Part shown: one piece after another, positions 17,377-25,861 of the stretch
Numbering within the stretch: the first letter of the stretch is position 1
Layout of the letters: the number at the start of each line of letters is the position of its first letter
DNA from: Halalkalibacter hemicellulosilyticusJCM 9152
Lineage (GTDB): Bacteria; Bacillota; Bacilli; Bacillales; Bacillaceae_D
Reading direction: 5' to 3'
DNA: 64,000 nt
Assembly: GCF_000513115.1 (NCBI RefSeq)
Contig: NZ_BAUU01000016.1
Coordinates: forward strand, 47,852-111,851
Translations under genes and position numbers: made by a program
Notes under the pieces: model-generated
What the model was told of the DNA's origin: nothing
What the model saw: the letters and a program-made list of their open reading frames with translations, nothing else
Databases searched by the model: none

Positions 17377-18735
17377 ATGGAAACGGTCATTAATAGGCAA
17401 AAAGCATATTACATGAATGGAAGTACACGCTCTTTAACATTTCGATTAAATCAGTTAAAACAATTAAAGGAAGTGGTAAAGGAATATGAGGAACCGTTGT
17501 TAGAGGCGCTATTGCTTGACTTAAATAAGCCGAAAGAAGAAGCATTCTTAACGGAATTTGCCCCGGTTTACCAAGAAATTACACATGTCCTTACTCATTT
17601 ATCAAAATGGATACAGCCTAAAAAGGTCAAGACACCGATTACGCATAAAGGTTCGAAAAGTATCGTCTATTATGAACCTCATGGACTTTGCTTGATTATT
17701 GCCCCTTGGAATTATCCATTTCATTTAGCAATTGCACCTTTAATTGGAGCGATTGCCGGAGGGAATTGCGCAATTATCAAACCGTCAGAATTAACCCCAC
17801 ATACTTCAAAAGTCATTGCTGAAATGATTAGAACGTATTTCGATGATGAGTATGTGAAGGTGATTGAAGGAGATGTCGAAGTCAGTCAAGCTTTGTTAGA
17901 ACAGCGCTTCGACCATATATTCTTTACTGGAAGTACAAAGGTAGGCAAGATTGTGATGAAGGCTGCAGCTGAGCATGTAACTCCGGTAACACTTGAGCTT
18001 GGTGGGAAAAGTCCGGCCATTGTCGACCGAAGTGCGAAGCTAGATTTGGCTGCTAAGAGGATTGCCTGGGGGAAGTTTTTGAATGCTGGTCAAACGTGTG
18101 TAGCACCTGATTATGTCCTCGTGCATGAAGAGGTGCTGGATTCCTTTCTACCACTTTTAAAAAAGCATACGCAGAAGTTATTTTCAAAACGTGTACGACA
18201 GAAGCGTTATCCAAAAATCGTGAGTGAGCGTCACTTGAAACGGTTAGTATCCTTCTTGGAAGATGGTGAAATCGTAGTAGGAGGAGAAGTTGATGCTGAA
18301 AATGATCTGTTATCGCCAACGATTTTAACGAATGTGGCATGGGATGCGTCTATTATGCAAGAAGAGATATTCGGTCCTATATTACCGATATTTTCATACA
18401 CTTCAACTGAGGACTGCATGGAAAAGGTCAATCGTAATCCGAATCCATTAGCTCTCTATGTTTTCTCAGAAACGAAGGAGTTCCAGGAGCTGATGACGCA
18501 ACACATTTCATTTGGTGGCGGTTGTATTAATGATACAATCATGCATTTGGCGACACCACACTTACCGTTTGGGGGAAAAGGTGAGAGTGGAATCGGAGCT
18601 TACCACGGCTATGAGAGCTTTTTAACCTTTACGACGAAAAAGAGTTTGCTGAAGCAGGCAACAAACTTTGATATTCCCTTTCGCTACAAGCAAGGCTCGG
18701 TGCTACTATCTCTATTAAGAAAATGGGTGAAATAA
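17377..18735 (+). CDS. aldehyde dehydrogenase (YwdH-like)
   Basis: NAD(P)-dependent oxidation of an aldehyde to its acid. The frame is open from 17248, but that overlaps rnhA. ATG 17377 gives the normal N-terminus METVINRQKAYY and a 452 aa protein. It has the cofactor motif FTGSTKVGK, Glu207 in ELGGKSP and the catalytic Cys241 in NAGQTCVAPD. The short length and the C-terminal extension with a hydrophobic end resemble the class 3 type found as YwdH in B. subtilis. The substrate is unknown. It starts 25 bp after rnhA with only a weak ribosome site (GAGTGAAGAG), so it may be translationally coupled. Confidence 0.9.
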   Translation: METVINRQKAYYMNGSTRSLTFRLNQLKQLKEVVKEYEEPLLEALLLDLNKPKEEAFLTEFAPVYQEITHVLTHLSKWIQPKKVKTPITHKGSKSIVYYEPHGLCLIIAPWNYPFHLAIAPLIGAIAGGNCAIIKPSELTPHTSKVIAEMIRTYFDDEYVKVIEGDVEVSQALLEQRFDHIFFTGSTKVGKIVMKAAAEHVTPVTLELGGKSPAIVDRSAKLDLAAKRIAWGKFLNAGQTCVAPDYVLVHEEVLDSFLPLLKKHTQKLFSKRVRQKRYPKIVSERHLKRLVSFLEDGEIVVGGEVDAENDLLSPTILTNVAWDASIMQEEIFGPILPIFSYTSTEDCMEKVNRNPNPLALYVFSETKEFQELMTQHISFGGGCINDTIMHLATPHLPFGGKGESGIGAYHGYESFLTFTTKKSLLKQATNFDIPFRYKQGSVLLSLLRKWVK

Positions 18736-18966
18736 AGCTCCTATTCTTAATTAAATAGTTTATCGAGTTTCTAATTGAGAATAAATCATAAATAAAATTA
18801 AGATGGAAACTGAAACGATTGTATAACAAAGAGAGAGACATCGTCGAGAGTATTGAAGATCGATTTTTACTTCTACACACTGCTAGTCAAAGTAAAGAGG
18901 ATAAAAGGTTGATTTATATGTTTCTGCGGTCTCCTATTATCAAGACTTTTAAAGAGAACCTCTTAA

Positions 18967-19048
18967 TTATAATTATTATAAATAAAAGTTGACAGCTTTA
19001 AATTGATTGTATACAATGATAAATATAATCATATAATAATTATTATAA
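18967..19048 (+). promoter_or_regulatory. sigma-A promoter flanked by two PerR boxes
   Basis: Promoter TTGACA (18989–18994), 17 bp, TACAAT (19012–19017). The 15-mer TTATAATTATTATAA at 18967–18981 is a perfect PerR box. A second, with one mismatch, is at 19034–19048, just downstream of the expected start. The PerR consensus TTATAATnATTATAA is established for Bacillus. PerR itself is encoded at 61648–62088. Confidence 0.82.
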
Positions 19049-19120
19049 ATAATTCGATTTTTCTTGTAGGTCATGTCTAGAGTGACAACGATGTGAAATG
19101 AGGATATAGGGGGATTCATA

Positions 19121-19435
19121 ATGAGTAATCAATCAAATGATGTTAAGCAAGGATTAGAAGTGTTAATGGGATACCCGTTAATGAAGCAACTTGCTAGTAA
19201 ACACATAGCGAAAGAGGAGGATTTCAAGGAAGCAGGGGACATTTACCGTGAGTACACGAAGGAGCAAAAGGACTTTCTTGTGACTAATGTAGTCTCGGAG
19301 CTTTCACAAGTAGAGGAGCGAACTCGGTTAATCGCAATTTGCAATTTTTATCGTGCTGATGAACAGTTAGGACATAACTTAGCAGACCGTCTAGATGTGG
19401 ATATTTCACCTTATGTTGGTATGCTTAATGGCTAA
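19121..19435 (+). CDS. stand-alone catalase-related (KatA C-terminal-like) domain protein
   Basis: A 104 aa soluble protein. From about residue 36 it reads like the C-terminal catalase-related domain of clade 3 catalases: FKEAGDIYREYTKEQKDFLV, then SELSQVEERTR, then NFYRADEQLGHNLADRL. The haem-binding catalase core is absent. The first about 35 residues do not match a KatA N-terminus that I know. ATG 19121 follows AGGGGGATT. With the two PerR boxes upstream, it is expected to be induced by peroxide. It cannot be a catalase by itself; a binding or accessory role is only inference. A terminator follows directly. Confidence 0.75.
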   Translation: MSNQSNDVKQGLEVLMGYPLMKQLASKHIAKEEDFKEAGDIYREYTKEQKDFLVTNVVSELSQVEERTRLIAICNFYRADEQLGHNLADRLDVDISPYVGMLNG

Positions 19436-19450
19436 ATGGAAATAGTTGAG

Positions 19451-19490
19451 GCAGTGTCTTTAGCATAATGGACTAGAGACACTGCTTTTA
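19451..19490 (+). terminator. intrinsic terminator of the catalase-domain gene
   Basis: GCAGTGTCT (19451–19459) pairs with AGACACTGC (19477–19485), followed by TTTTAATTTC. Confidence 0.85.
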
Positions 19491-19622
19491 ATTTCTATGC
19501 GAATATCGTTGTAGAGTAGTTGAGAGCGAGTGTAAAGAGGGCAATGGCTCTGCCACACCGCTTGTTTCTCAACAAAGCCGCACATTGTTTGAAACAATAC
19601 CGTAAATTGCACACGAACTAGC

Positions 19623-19766
19623 CTATCCAAAAAAGAAATCAAGGACATTTGATGTGCTAGACATTTCACTATTATAGAGCTCTGAGTAGCCACAGTTTGT
19701 GCAATATACAACGATAAATTTGTTATGTTGAATGTTGTGGATTTGAAATAAAGTCGTACCGTTTAT
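19623..19766 (-). pseudogene. remnant of a YpzJ-like zinc-ribbon protein
   Basis: The minus-strand frame encodes IQHNKFIVVYCTNCGYSELY and ends NVLDFFFG. This matches the C-terminal two thirds of small zinc-ribbon proteins of the COG3478 (YpzJ) type. The first CxxC half of the ribbon and a start codon are missing. In their place is a hairpin (19787–19817) and unrelated sequence. I read it as a 5'-deleted gene. Regions 19491–19622 and 19870–20000 show nothing else. Confidence 0.55.
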
Positions 19767-20000
19767 AAAAATGTTGCACTTTTTTGCCCGTTTGGATAAG
19801 CTTTGTCTAAACGGGCTCTTTATGGTGAAATTAACATAGTGATAGACCACAATACGATGAGCCATGTTCTTGAATAGACTTCAAAATAAAACTGGATATT
19901 AATATTGGTATGATATTGTGAAGAAACTTTTAAACAATAATCCTTAAAAGATCTTTAAATGTTGTGTCTAAAAACATTAATTCAAGACTAGGAGAGGACA

Positions 20001-20747
20001 ATGGTAGATAATTTAAATGACTACTTAAACGATTTAATGATGTTTATTCCTGAAGGAGAAATCCGCCTACGAGATTTTCGAAACGATCAAAAATGGATTA
20101 GTTCAAACTATAAATTTGGAATGCCGGGTATTAGAAAAAATTTACGGGAAGTTATTTGGAATGTTGAGATAAAGCCATTTTATCTTGCCAAATATGTGGT
20201 GACAGAAGATCTTTATGCGAATATTATGGGGAACAAATTTTTATCAACAACTGATGCTCGAAAACCAATGGTGAATGTTTCATGGATAGATGCAATGAAT
20301 TTTTGTAATTTATTATCTGGTGCGCTGGGTTATGAAAAGTTTTATGATTTTGATAATGAAAGTAAATCAGTTATTTGCAATTATAGTACTAATGGTTTTC
20401 GTTTACCGACCGATGCTGAATGGCAATATGCTTGTAAGGCAAAATCAAAAGGATATCGGTATGGTGAAATTGATGAAATTGCTTGGTATAAAGATAATTC
20501 TAACAAACGAGTACATGAAGTTGGTGAAAAAAAGCCTAATGATTGGGGCTTATATGACATGATCGGAAATGTTTGGGAATGGTGCTGGGACTTATACGAT
20601 GAAGAGACATTTGGAAATTACAGAATAATTCGTGGAGGAAGTTGGGCAGAAGAAGAACGTGGATGTGGATCTACTTGTCGTCGAAAGAGCATGCCTGATT
20701 TTTATATAGATGATATCGGATTTAGAATTGCTAGATCAATCGTCTAA
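20001..20747 (+). CDS. SUMF1/formylglycine-generating-enzyme-like protein
   Basis: A 248 aa soluble protein with the FGE-sulfatase fold signatures in order: PMVNVSWIDAMNFCNLLS, GFRLPTDAEWQYACKA, LYDMIGNVWEWC, RGGSW (about residues 211–215) and the terminal IGFRIAR. True FGE enzymes use a Cys pair after RGGS to oxidise a sulfatase cysteine. Here Cys222 and Cys226 lie at different offsets, and no sulfatase is nearby, so enzymatic FGE activity is doubtful. The gene is clearly more AT-rich than its neighbours and stands alone between terminators, which suggests acquisition by transfer. Confidence 0.82.
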   Translation: MVDNLNDYLNDLMMFIPEGEIRLRDFRNDQKWISSNYKFGMPGIRKNLREVIWNVEIKPFYLAKYVVTEDLYANIMGNKFLSTTDARKPMVNVSWIDAMNFCNLLSGALGYEKFYDFDNESKSVICNYSTNGFRLPTDAEWQYACKAKSKGYRYGEIDEIAWYKDNSNKRVHEVGEKKPNDWGLYDMIGNVWEWCWDLYDEETFGNYRIIRGGSWAEEERGCGSTCRRKSMPDFYIDDIGFRIARSIV

Positions 20748-20928
20748 TAGTGCGAAACTCTGAATCAATATACATTAATGGAATTATAAGGGGTCTTACA
20801 AGGTTCATGGAACCGAAAAGAGGGTTGGAAGGGTATTTTCTCTTAAACTATCTAGGGTCCGCTTGGGAAGACCAAAGGTAGAAAATGATCGAATTTTTTA
20901 TAAAAATTTATGGAACGAAATATATTGA

Positions 20929-20977
20929 GAGCCTGTTTTGATTATTGTTTTTTTCAAAAATAGGCTCCGATCTTTTT
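20929..20977 (+). terminator. terminator downstream of the FGE-like gene
   Basis: GAGCCTGTTTTGA (20929–20941) pairs with TCAAAAATAGGCTC (20954–20967), followed by CGATCTTTTTATT. Confidence 0.65.
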
Positions 20978-21014
20978 ATTGAATCATGCGTTATAGCCCT
21001 ATTTTGATCAAACT

Positions 21015-21164
21015 TTATTTCAACCCACAAATGTCTAACATCCAGTTGTAGCTATTTCCCCTTTGTTTTCGGTATGTCCCCATTTGATACAGCCATTCTT
21101 TTCCATCGAATCCTTCCGTAATCTTGTTAATTAGTATATAAGGATCGGACTTTGTACGTATCAT
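21015..21164 (-). CDS. possible small ORF or gene fragment, 49 aa
   Basis: An open frame from ATG 21164 encodes a plausible-looking peptide containing EGFDGKEWLYQMGTYRKQRG and ending MLDICGLK. The only purine-rich sequence, GAGGA, abuts the ATG, so initiation there is doubtful. It may be the 3' end of a lost gene. It lies in the roughly 540 bp gap between the FGE-like gene and pepF, which otherwise holds a terminator and a hairpin. Function unknown. Confidence 0.25.
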   Translation of the reverse strand: MIRTKSDPYILINKITEGFDGKEWLYQMGTYRKQRGNSYNWMLDICGLK

Positions 21165-21285
21165 TCCTCGTTGTGAAGGTGATAGAATGAACGATATTGA
21201 AATAGACTATTAGTAAAATAAAGGGTCGCTGAAAAAGCTTGGTTATTAACTTTTAAGGTGCCTCAAATTAGGGAAGGGGAGTTGT

Positions 21286-23061
21286 ATGAATTATCCAGAC
21301 GTATGGGAGCTTTCTTCTATCTTTAAGGGAGGTAGTACATCAAGTGAATTTAAGCAATTTGTCGAGGGAACGGATGATTTTTTCAATGAGCTGGAAGGAC
21401 GATTGCAATCGGGAATAAGAACGGTAGAAGAGCTCGAATCAATTATTGTTGACACTCAGCAAGCGATGCAGCGTGTAAGAGAGGCGAGTGCATTTGTCAG
21501 TTGTTTAACCGCTCAAAATGTTAAGGATGAAAAAGCAACTTTATGGCAGGGGAAAATAACGGAACAGTCGACAGCTTTGCAAACAATTTGGGGGATGATT
21601 GATGTTGAACTAACCCTGCTGTCTGAAGCAAAGTGGAAGCAATTATTAGTAAAGAAGAAGATGAAAGAAATATCCTTCCACCTATTGGAAAGAAGGAAGA
21701 ATGCGAAGGAAAAGCTTCCACCAGCTGAAGAGAAGCTAGCAGCACAATTGGCTATTGATGGCTACCATGCATGGGGGAAGGTGTATCAACAGGCAGTCGG
21801 TCGAATGAGTATACCATTTGTAGAGGATGGCCAAGAAAAGTTTCTATCAGCAGGACAATTGCAAAATTTGCTCCACGATGCAGACCGTCAAGTTCGTGAA
21901 CGAGCCTTCCATTTATCGGAGAAAGTTTGGGGAGAAGAGGCTGGACTGTTTGCGGCCACTTTAAATCATTTGGCTGGTTTCCGTACTCAGTTGTATAAAG
22001 CGAGAGGCTGGACTTCTGTTTTAAAGGAACCGCTTGAAATGAATCGAATGAAGGACGAAACGTTGAGTGCGATGTGGGATACGATTAAGAAAAACAAACA
22101 AATGCTTTATCCTTTTATGGATAGAAAAGCAACGTTGTTAGGAATAAAGAAACTGGCTATTTATGATGTGAATGCACCATTGCCACTGCAGCACAATCAA
22201 AGCATTCCTTACGAGCAGGCATGTGAATTGATTATTAGCCACTTTAAACGTTTTAGTCAGAAGCTAGCGGTGTTCGCTGAAGGAGCTTTGCGAGATGGTT
22301 GGGTGGAGGCTGAGAACCGTTCGCATAAACGACCAGGGGGGTTTTGTACAACGTTTCCTCTGTCAAAGCAATCACGAATTTTTATGACGTATGACGGCTC
22401 GATGTCTAACGTGGCGACGTTAGCTCATGAATTGGGCCATGCGTTTCACGCGCATTGTTTGAGGGAGAAGGAGCCATTAGCACAACGGTATGCGATGAAT
22501 GTTGCTGAAACGGCCTCGACATTTGCTGAAGCTATTGTTGCAGATGCATTAGTGGAGGAAGCAGACACGAAAGAAATGAGAATTGCGCTATTGGATAATA
22601 AAATTTCTCGAGCTATCGCCTTTTTCATGAACATTCATGCTCGTTTTTTATTTGAAACTCGCTTTTATGAACGAAGAAAAGAAGGTATGCTTTCGGCTGA
22701 GCAATTAAATGATTTAATGATCACTGCACAACAGGAGGCATATGGGCAGCAACTGTCAACTTACTCACCCACTTTTTGGGCATCTAAATTGCATTTCCAT
22801 ATAACCGGTGTCCCTTTTTATAATTTCCCTTATACATTTGGTTATTTATTTAGTCTCGGGTTGTATAAGAAGGCGCAGGAGGTGGGCAGCTCTTACGAGG
22901 AAAGCTATATTGCCTTGTTAGTGGATACTGCACGAATGAGTGTTGAGGAGTTAGCTCGGAAGCATCTCGATGTTGACTTGACGAAGCCTGACTTTTGGCA
23001 GGGGGCTATAGATGTCGTTTTAGCAGATATTGATGAATTTATGACGTTAACAAAGGAATGA
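21286..23061 (+). CDS. oligoendopeptidase F family metallopeptidase (M3)
   Basis: Zinc oligopeptidase that cleaves short peptides in the cytoplasm. It is a 591 aa M3-family protein with the active-site HELGH at residues 381–385 (LAHELGHAFHAH). A downstream ETASTFAE segment (Glu408) supplies the likely third zinc ligand. The C-terminal region holds the family's HITGVPFYNFPYTFG sequence. ATG 21286 follows GGGAAGGGGAG. It appears monocistronic, followed by a hairpin. PepF proper and related M3 peptidases are not easily separated by eye. Confidence 0.9.
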   Translation: MNYPDVWELSSIFKGGSTSSEFKQFVEGTDDFFNELEGRLQSGIRTVEELESIIVDTQQAMQRVREASAFVSCLTAQNVKDEKATLWQGKITEQSTALQTIWGMIDVELTLLSEAKWKQLLVKKKMKEISFHLLERRKNAKEKLPPAEEKLAAQLAIDGYHAWGKVYQQAVGRMSIPFVEDGQEKFLSAGQLQNLLHDADRQVRERAFHLSEKVWGEEAGLFAATLNHLAGFRTQLYKARGWTSVLKEPLEMNRMKDETLSAMWDTIKKNKQMLYPFMDRKATLLGIKKLAIYDVNAPLPLQHNQSIPYEQACELIISHFKRFSQKLAVFAEGALRDGWVEAENRSHKRPGGFCTTFPLSKQSRIFMTYDGSMSNVATLAHELGHAFHAHCLREKEPLAQRYAMNVAETASTFAEAIVADALVEEADTKEMRIALLDNKISRAIAFFMNIHARFLFETRFYERRKEGMLSAEQLNDLMITAQQEAYGQQLSTYSPTFWASKLHFHITGVPFYNFPYTFGYLFSLGLYKKAQEVGSSYEESYIALLVDTARMSVEELARKHLDVDLTKPDFWQGAIDVVLADIDEFMTLTKE

Positions 23062-23131
23062 AAAGGTTTTAATAGGAGCTTAATGGTGAACGTGCATATA
23101 TATGAACGTAAAGCATAGAATGGTGGTAATC

Positions 23132-23200
23132 ATGCGGGCGTTCCTCTTGAATGCCCGCATAAAGAAAAAATCGATCAGGATGATAGGTCTGAGCGATTTT
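23132..23200. terminator. two adjacent hairpins between convergent genes
   Basis: ATGCGGGC (23132–23139) pairs with 23153–23160. AAAATCGATCAG (23167–23178) pairs imperfectly with CTGAGCGATTTT (23189–23200). They fit termination of pepF (+) and of the small minus-strand gene. Confidence 0.6.
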
Positions 23201-23219
23201 TAGCTTGTAGATAGGGTCG

Positions 23220-23384
23220 TTAGTTTTCTTTTTGGTCGGGATCGTCTTGTACGTGTTGGAGACTTGCTTTCATTTGTCTGTCTTCTAGCCGTTTTTCAAT
23301 TTCGTCTAGAGCTTTGGGGTCTTCGAGTAATTGTTTTTTGTTTTGTTGAACGAGGTCTTGAAACGATGTTAAATGTTTACGCAT
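23220..23384 (-). CDS. small FbpB-like protein, 54 aa
   Basis: The product MRKHLTSFQDLVQQNKKQLL followed by IEKRLEDR resembles the Fur-regulated small basic proteins of Bacillus (FbpB), which act with sRNA in iron sparing. ATG 23384 is preceded by AAGGTGATG. An extended −10 promoter (TGTTATAAT on the minus strand, about 23411–23425) lies upstream. Just beyond it TTATAATAATTCAAT resembles half a PerR or Fur box, but the match is poor. The family call rests on sequence resemblance only. Confidence 0.6.
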   Translation of the reverse strand: MRKHLTSFQDLVQQNKKQLLEDPKALDEIEKRLEDRQMKASLQHVQDDPDQKEN

Positions 23385-23565
23385 TAAACATCACCTTTTC
23401 TTTAGTAATACAACTATTATAACAGATATGCCCCACTTAATGATTGAATTATTATAATTTTTCGAAAAGTTGAATTGTGCATCATACGAAACGAGGTCAT
23501 TCAAAAGTGGAAACCCGCCCTTTTTTAACAACCTCAATAAGAGTAGTCATGTAGAGGTGGTAACG

Positions 23566-23982
23566 TTGAGTTATATGTTATATGCTCGTGAAATTAATCC
23601 TCGTGATCTGCTAAGCATCCTTCAATATGAAAGTTCAGACGTATTGAGAATCGATTATTTATCTGTTATTGCCATTGATCGAGAAGAGCGGCAAATATGG
23701 AGACGTGTGTTAGCGAGCAGAAGGTTGTATTATAGTCGCATCAAATGGGTATATTCATACTTGACAGGTCAAGAGCCGTCTGTCGATCAATTACCATTTA
23801 ACAGGCCTGAATCGTATCACGCTGGCGTAGCGGAACAAAAGCAGGCAGATCAACAGCGTCAGCAAAAGCTGCATGCATTATCGAATCAGGCAACAGATCA
23901 TGTTGTTGTGGAGCGTCTCAATGAGTTGTTAGAGAGACAACAATATGAAAAAAATTTAATTCAACAAATAAATGAGCAATAA
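23566..23982 (+). CDS. hypothetical protein, about 138 aa
   Basis: I do not recognise the family. A hydrophobic-aromatic N-terminal half (DYLSVIAIDREERQIWRRVL, SRIKWVYSYLTG) is followed by a Gln-rich helical tail. The frame is open from 23470, but AGAGGTGG at 23553–23560 sits 5 bases before TTG 23566, which I prefer. ATG 23575 is also possible. The gene ends shortly before a small gene on the same strand. Function unknown. Confidence 0.65.
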   Translation: MSYMLYAREINPRDLLSILQYESSDVLRIDYLSVIAIDREERQIWRRVLASRRLYYSRIKWVYSYLTGQEPSVDQLPFNRPESYHAGVAEQKQADQQRQQKLHALSNQATDHVVVERLNELLERQQYEKNLIQQINEQ

Positions 23983-24110
23983 CTATTTACAAATCACTAA
24001 ATTATTGTTAGAATATTTTTAACTTTAAAAGTAATGAATTTCTTTTTTTTATTATAAAACTGAGCGAGTGCTCAATCAGGGGAAAACGACGAAAAAAGGA
24101 GCGAGGTCAT

Positions 24111-24257
24111 ATGACGGTTTCTCAAAAGCGAATGATCGAGGATATGCAAAAAGAGTTAGAGCGCTTAGCAAACGAGTTAAACGAGTTGAAAAGTGCTGAG
24201 TATGAAGGCTTTGAATCTGTTGAAACAGATGATTTCCTCACACAAGCATATAATTAA
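24111..24257 (+). CDS. small coiled-coil protein, 48 aa
   Basis: Short acidic protein, MTVSQKRMIEDMQKELERLA and onward, predicted from the heptad-like spacing to be one long helix with an acidic C-terminus (ETDDFLTQAYN). The ATG at 24111 follows AGCGAGGTC, and a strong terminator follows the stop by 15 bases, both supporting a real gene. Family not recognised. Confidence 0.6.
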   Translation: MTVSQKRMIEDMQKELERLANELNELKSAEYEGFESVETDDFLTQAYN

Positions 24258-24272
24258 GGATTGATCGATATG

Positions 24273-24312
24273 AAGGGATGCACTGTGAATTCGTGCATCC
24301 CTTTCTTTTCAT
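24273..24312 (+). terminator. intrinsic terminator
   Basis: AAGGGATGCAC (24273–24283) pairs perfectly with 24293–24303, followed by a T-rich tail. Confidence 0.88.
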
Positions 24313-24366
24313 TTTTGCGTGCTTGTTGGTACAATAAAAGAAAGACTTGTGAAGGAGGATGGGATG

Positions 24367-24738
24367 ATGAGTGAACAAGTAAAGACCGAATTAACGAAGA
24401 AGAAGAAATGTAGTTCATTATGCAAAGGCTTATGGATTGGTGGAGCAGTGGCTGTTGGCCTTGTCCTTGCAAAGAAGGAGTGGAGAACGAAGGTTGCTTC
24501 GGAGTGTAAGAACGTAACAGATAGTGCATCAGCAGCCGTCCGTTTTATTCGTGATCATCGTGAGGAAATTACGACGCAGGTGAAGCAAGTTTCTAATGAA
24601 ATTTCTGAAGCTATAAGAGGAATTTCCACCGATCTGAAAACGATGTCTGAAACTGTTTCTCATATTAAAGAAAGTTCAGAAGACGTGATTCAAGCGACGA
24701 AGGGCGTTGCACAAGAAGTGAAGAAATTGAAAGAATAA
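24367..24738 (+). CDS. YtxH-like membrane-anchored helical protein
   Basis: A 123 aa protein with one hydrophobic segment near the N-terminus (LWIGGAVAVGLVLA, about residues 21–34). A long amphipathic helical region of the type seen in YtxH/YhaH general stress proteins follows. AAGGAGG at 24352–24358 suits ATG 24367 or the adjacent ATG 24364. An upstream frame extension to 24319 is unlikely. Two cysteines (CSSLC) precede the membrane segment. The function of this family is unknown. Confidence 0.72.
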   Translation: MSEQVKTELTKKKKCSSLCKGLWIGGAVAVGLVLAKKEWRTKVASECKNVTDSASAAVRFIRDHREEITTQVKQVSNEISEAIRGISTDLKTMSETVSHIKESSEDVIQATKGVAQEVKKLKE

Positions 24739-25445
24739 TTCAAGCGGTTGTCTTGGGGAGACAAGCTCTCAATTTTTTTGCGAAGAGAATCTCAGGAAAA
24801 GAGCTTCCTTTCGATCAAAAAAAGCCACTGGGCTAATGTCTGATCTCCTAAAAAAATCTGTATAGTTTCATGACAAACGGACATGATAATAGTCGAGGAC
24901 AGCAAAAGCTGTTACTCACTCACCAAATGTTCACGATCATCATTGTTCAAAGGCACAATAGGATAGTAACTGATTTTGTAGTCAATTCTTAATGAGGTGA
25001 TTACGTTGGAGGATAACAAAGATTTTCAAGATTGTTTTTTAACATGAATGAGATGAGGTGTCTCCAAAAGATAAAAATCGTTTCGACCCCACATTGTTCG
25101 TTGAATAATATATAAATGATCGCTGAATTAGGTGAATAAAAGGTGGCCACATTACGTTGGCCACCTTTAGTCTGTCAACAAAGTCTAGCAAAAGCGAGAC
25201 GGTTGACAGGCTTTTTTGTTTAGAGATTTGTTACTAAGCTTCGAACCCGCTACTGAGATGGAGGACGTTGAATAACCACACGCCGGTGGATTTCAACCTG
25301 CCCTTTCCTCCTACAGGAGTCGGCCCTTAAGCGGATGACCAAACTTTATTAGTGCCCTCGTTATCGCATTTTTGTATTTGGGATGTCACATCTTAAGCAA
25401 ACGTATGTTAGACTAAACTGAAGAATTGAAAGAAAAGGATGTGGA
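24739..25445. other. 700 bp intergenic region with several hairpins
   Basis: No supported gene. TTGTCT/AGACAA (24748–24764) followed by T looks like the terminator of the upstream gene. AAAGGTGGCCA-type and CTGTCAAC (25172–25179)/GTTGACAG (25202–25209) stems follow, the latter with a GCTTTTTTG tail. A 13-codon frame after GAGGTGATTACG near 25006 is probably a relic. Near 25345 the sequence resembles the terminator 3' arm at about 10990. Confidence 0.5.
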
Positions 25446-25829
25446 ATGATGGAATTTAAAATGAAAGAGAATGGATTTCAAGGTGAGTTTGAATTTGGGA
25501 CATTAGATGTTTCTGGGAATGAGGAATTTGGATTTCGACCGTTTCAGCTACTAGTGTCATCTGTTGCGGTTTGTAGCGGTGGAGTATTACGTAAGGTTCT
25601 TGAAAAAAAGCGAATTACATATGACGATATTACGATTCAAGCGGATGTGACAAGGAATGAAGCAGGTGCAAATGAAGTGACAGATATCCATCTTCATTTT
25701 AATATAGTAGGAAGTTCTGCAAGTGATCAGCAAATAGAGAAGTCACTTGAAATTGCGAAAAGAAATTGCCCGATCGTTCAATCGGTGAAAGACAGTATTC
25801 AAGTGACGGAAAGTTTCAAGCAGATGTAA
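25446..25829 (+). CDS. OsmC/Ohr family protein
   Basis: Likely a thiol peroxidase or related redox protein of the OsmC fold (127 aa). The two conserved cysteines are Cys43 in VAVCSGGVL and Cys108 in KRNCPIVQS. The layout resembles the YhfA branch more than Ohr proper. ATG 25446 follows AAAAGGATGTGG; the second ATG at 25449 is an alternative. It is 32 bp upstream of the MATE gene, so the three genes to 27874 may form one transcript. The substrate is not known. Confidence 0.88.
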   Translation: MMEFKMKENGFQGEFEFGTLDVSGNEEFGFRPFQLLVSSVAVCSGGVLRKVLEKKRITYDDITIQADVTRNEAGANEVTDIHLHFNIVGSSASDQQIEKSLEIAKRNCPIVQSVKDSIQVTESFKQM

Positions 25830-25861
25830 TTTGATCCCATGGTGCGGAAGAAGGAAAGAAC

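Noticed and set aside
18629..18880. Minus-strand ORF overlapping the aldehyde dehydrogenase gene end
   Set aside because: Mostly antisense to a clear gene and without initiation signals.
19787..19821. Intrinsic terminator
   Set aside because: The GCCCGTTT/AAACGGGC stem is real, but there is no good T run on either strand and no clear gene to terminate, so it is only mentioned with the remnant.
23449..23463. PerR or Fur box upstream of the FbpB-like gene
   Set aside because: Only one half-site matches; too many mismatches to call.
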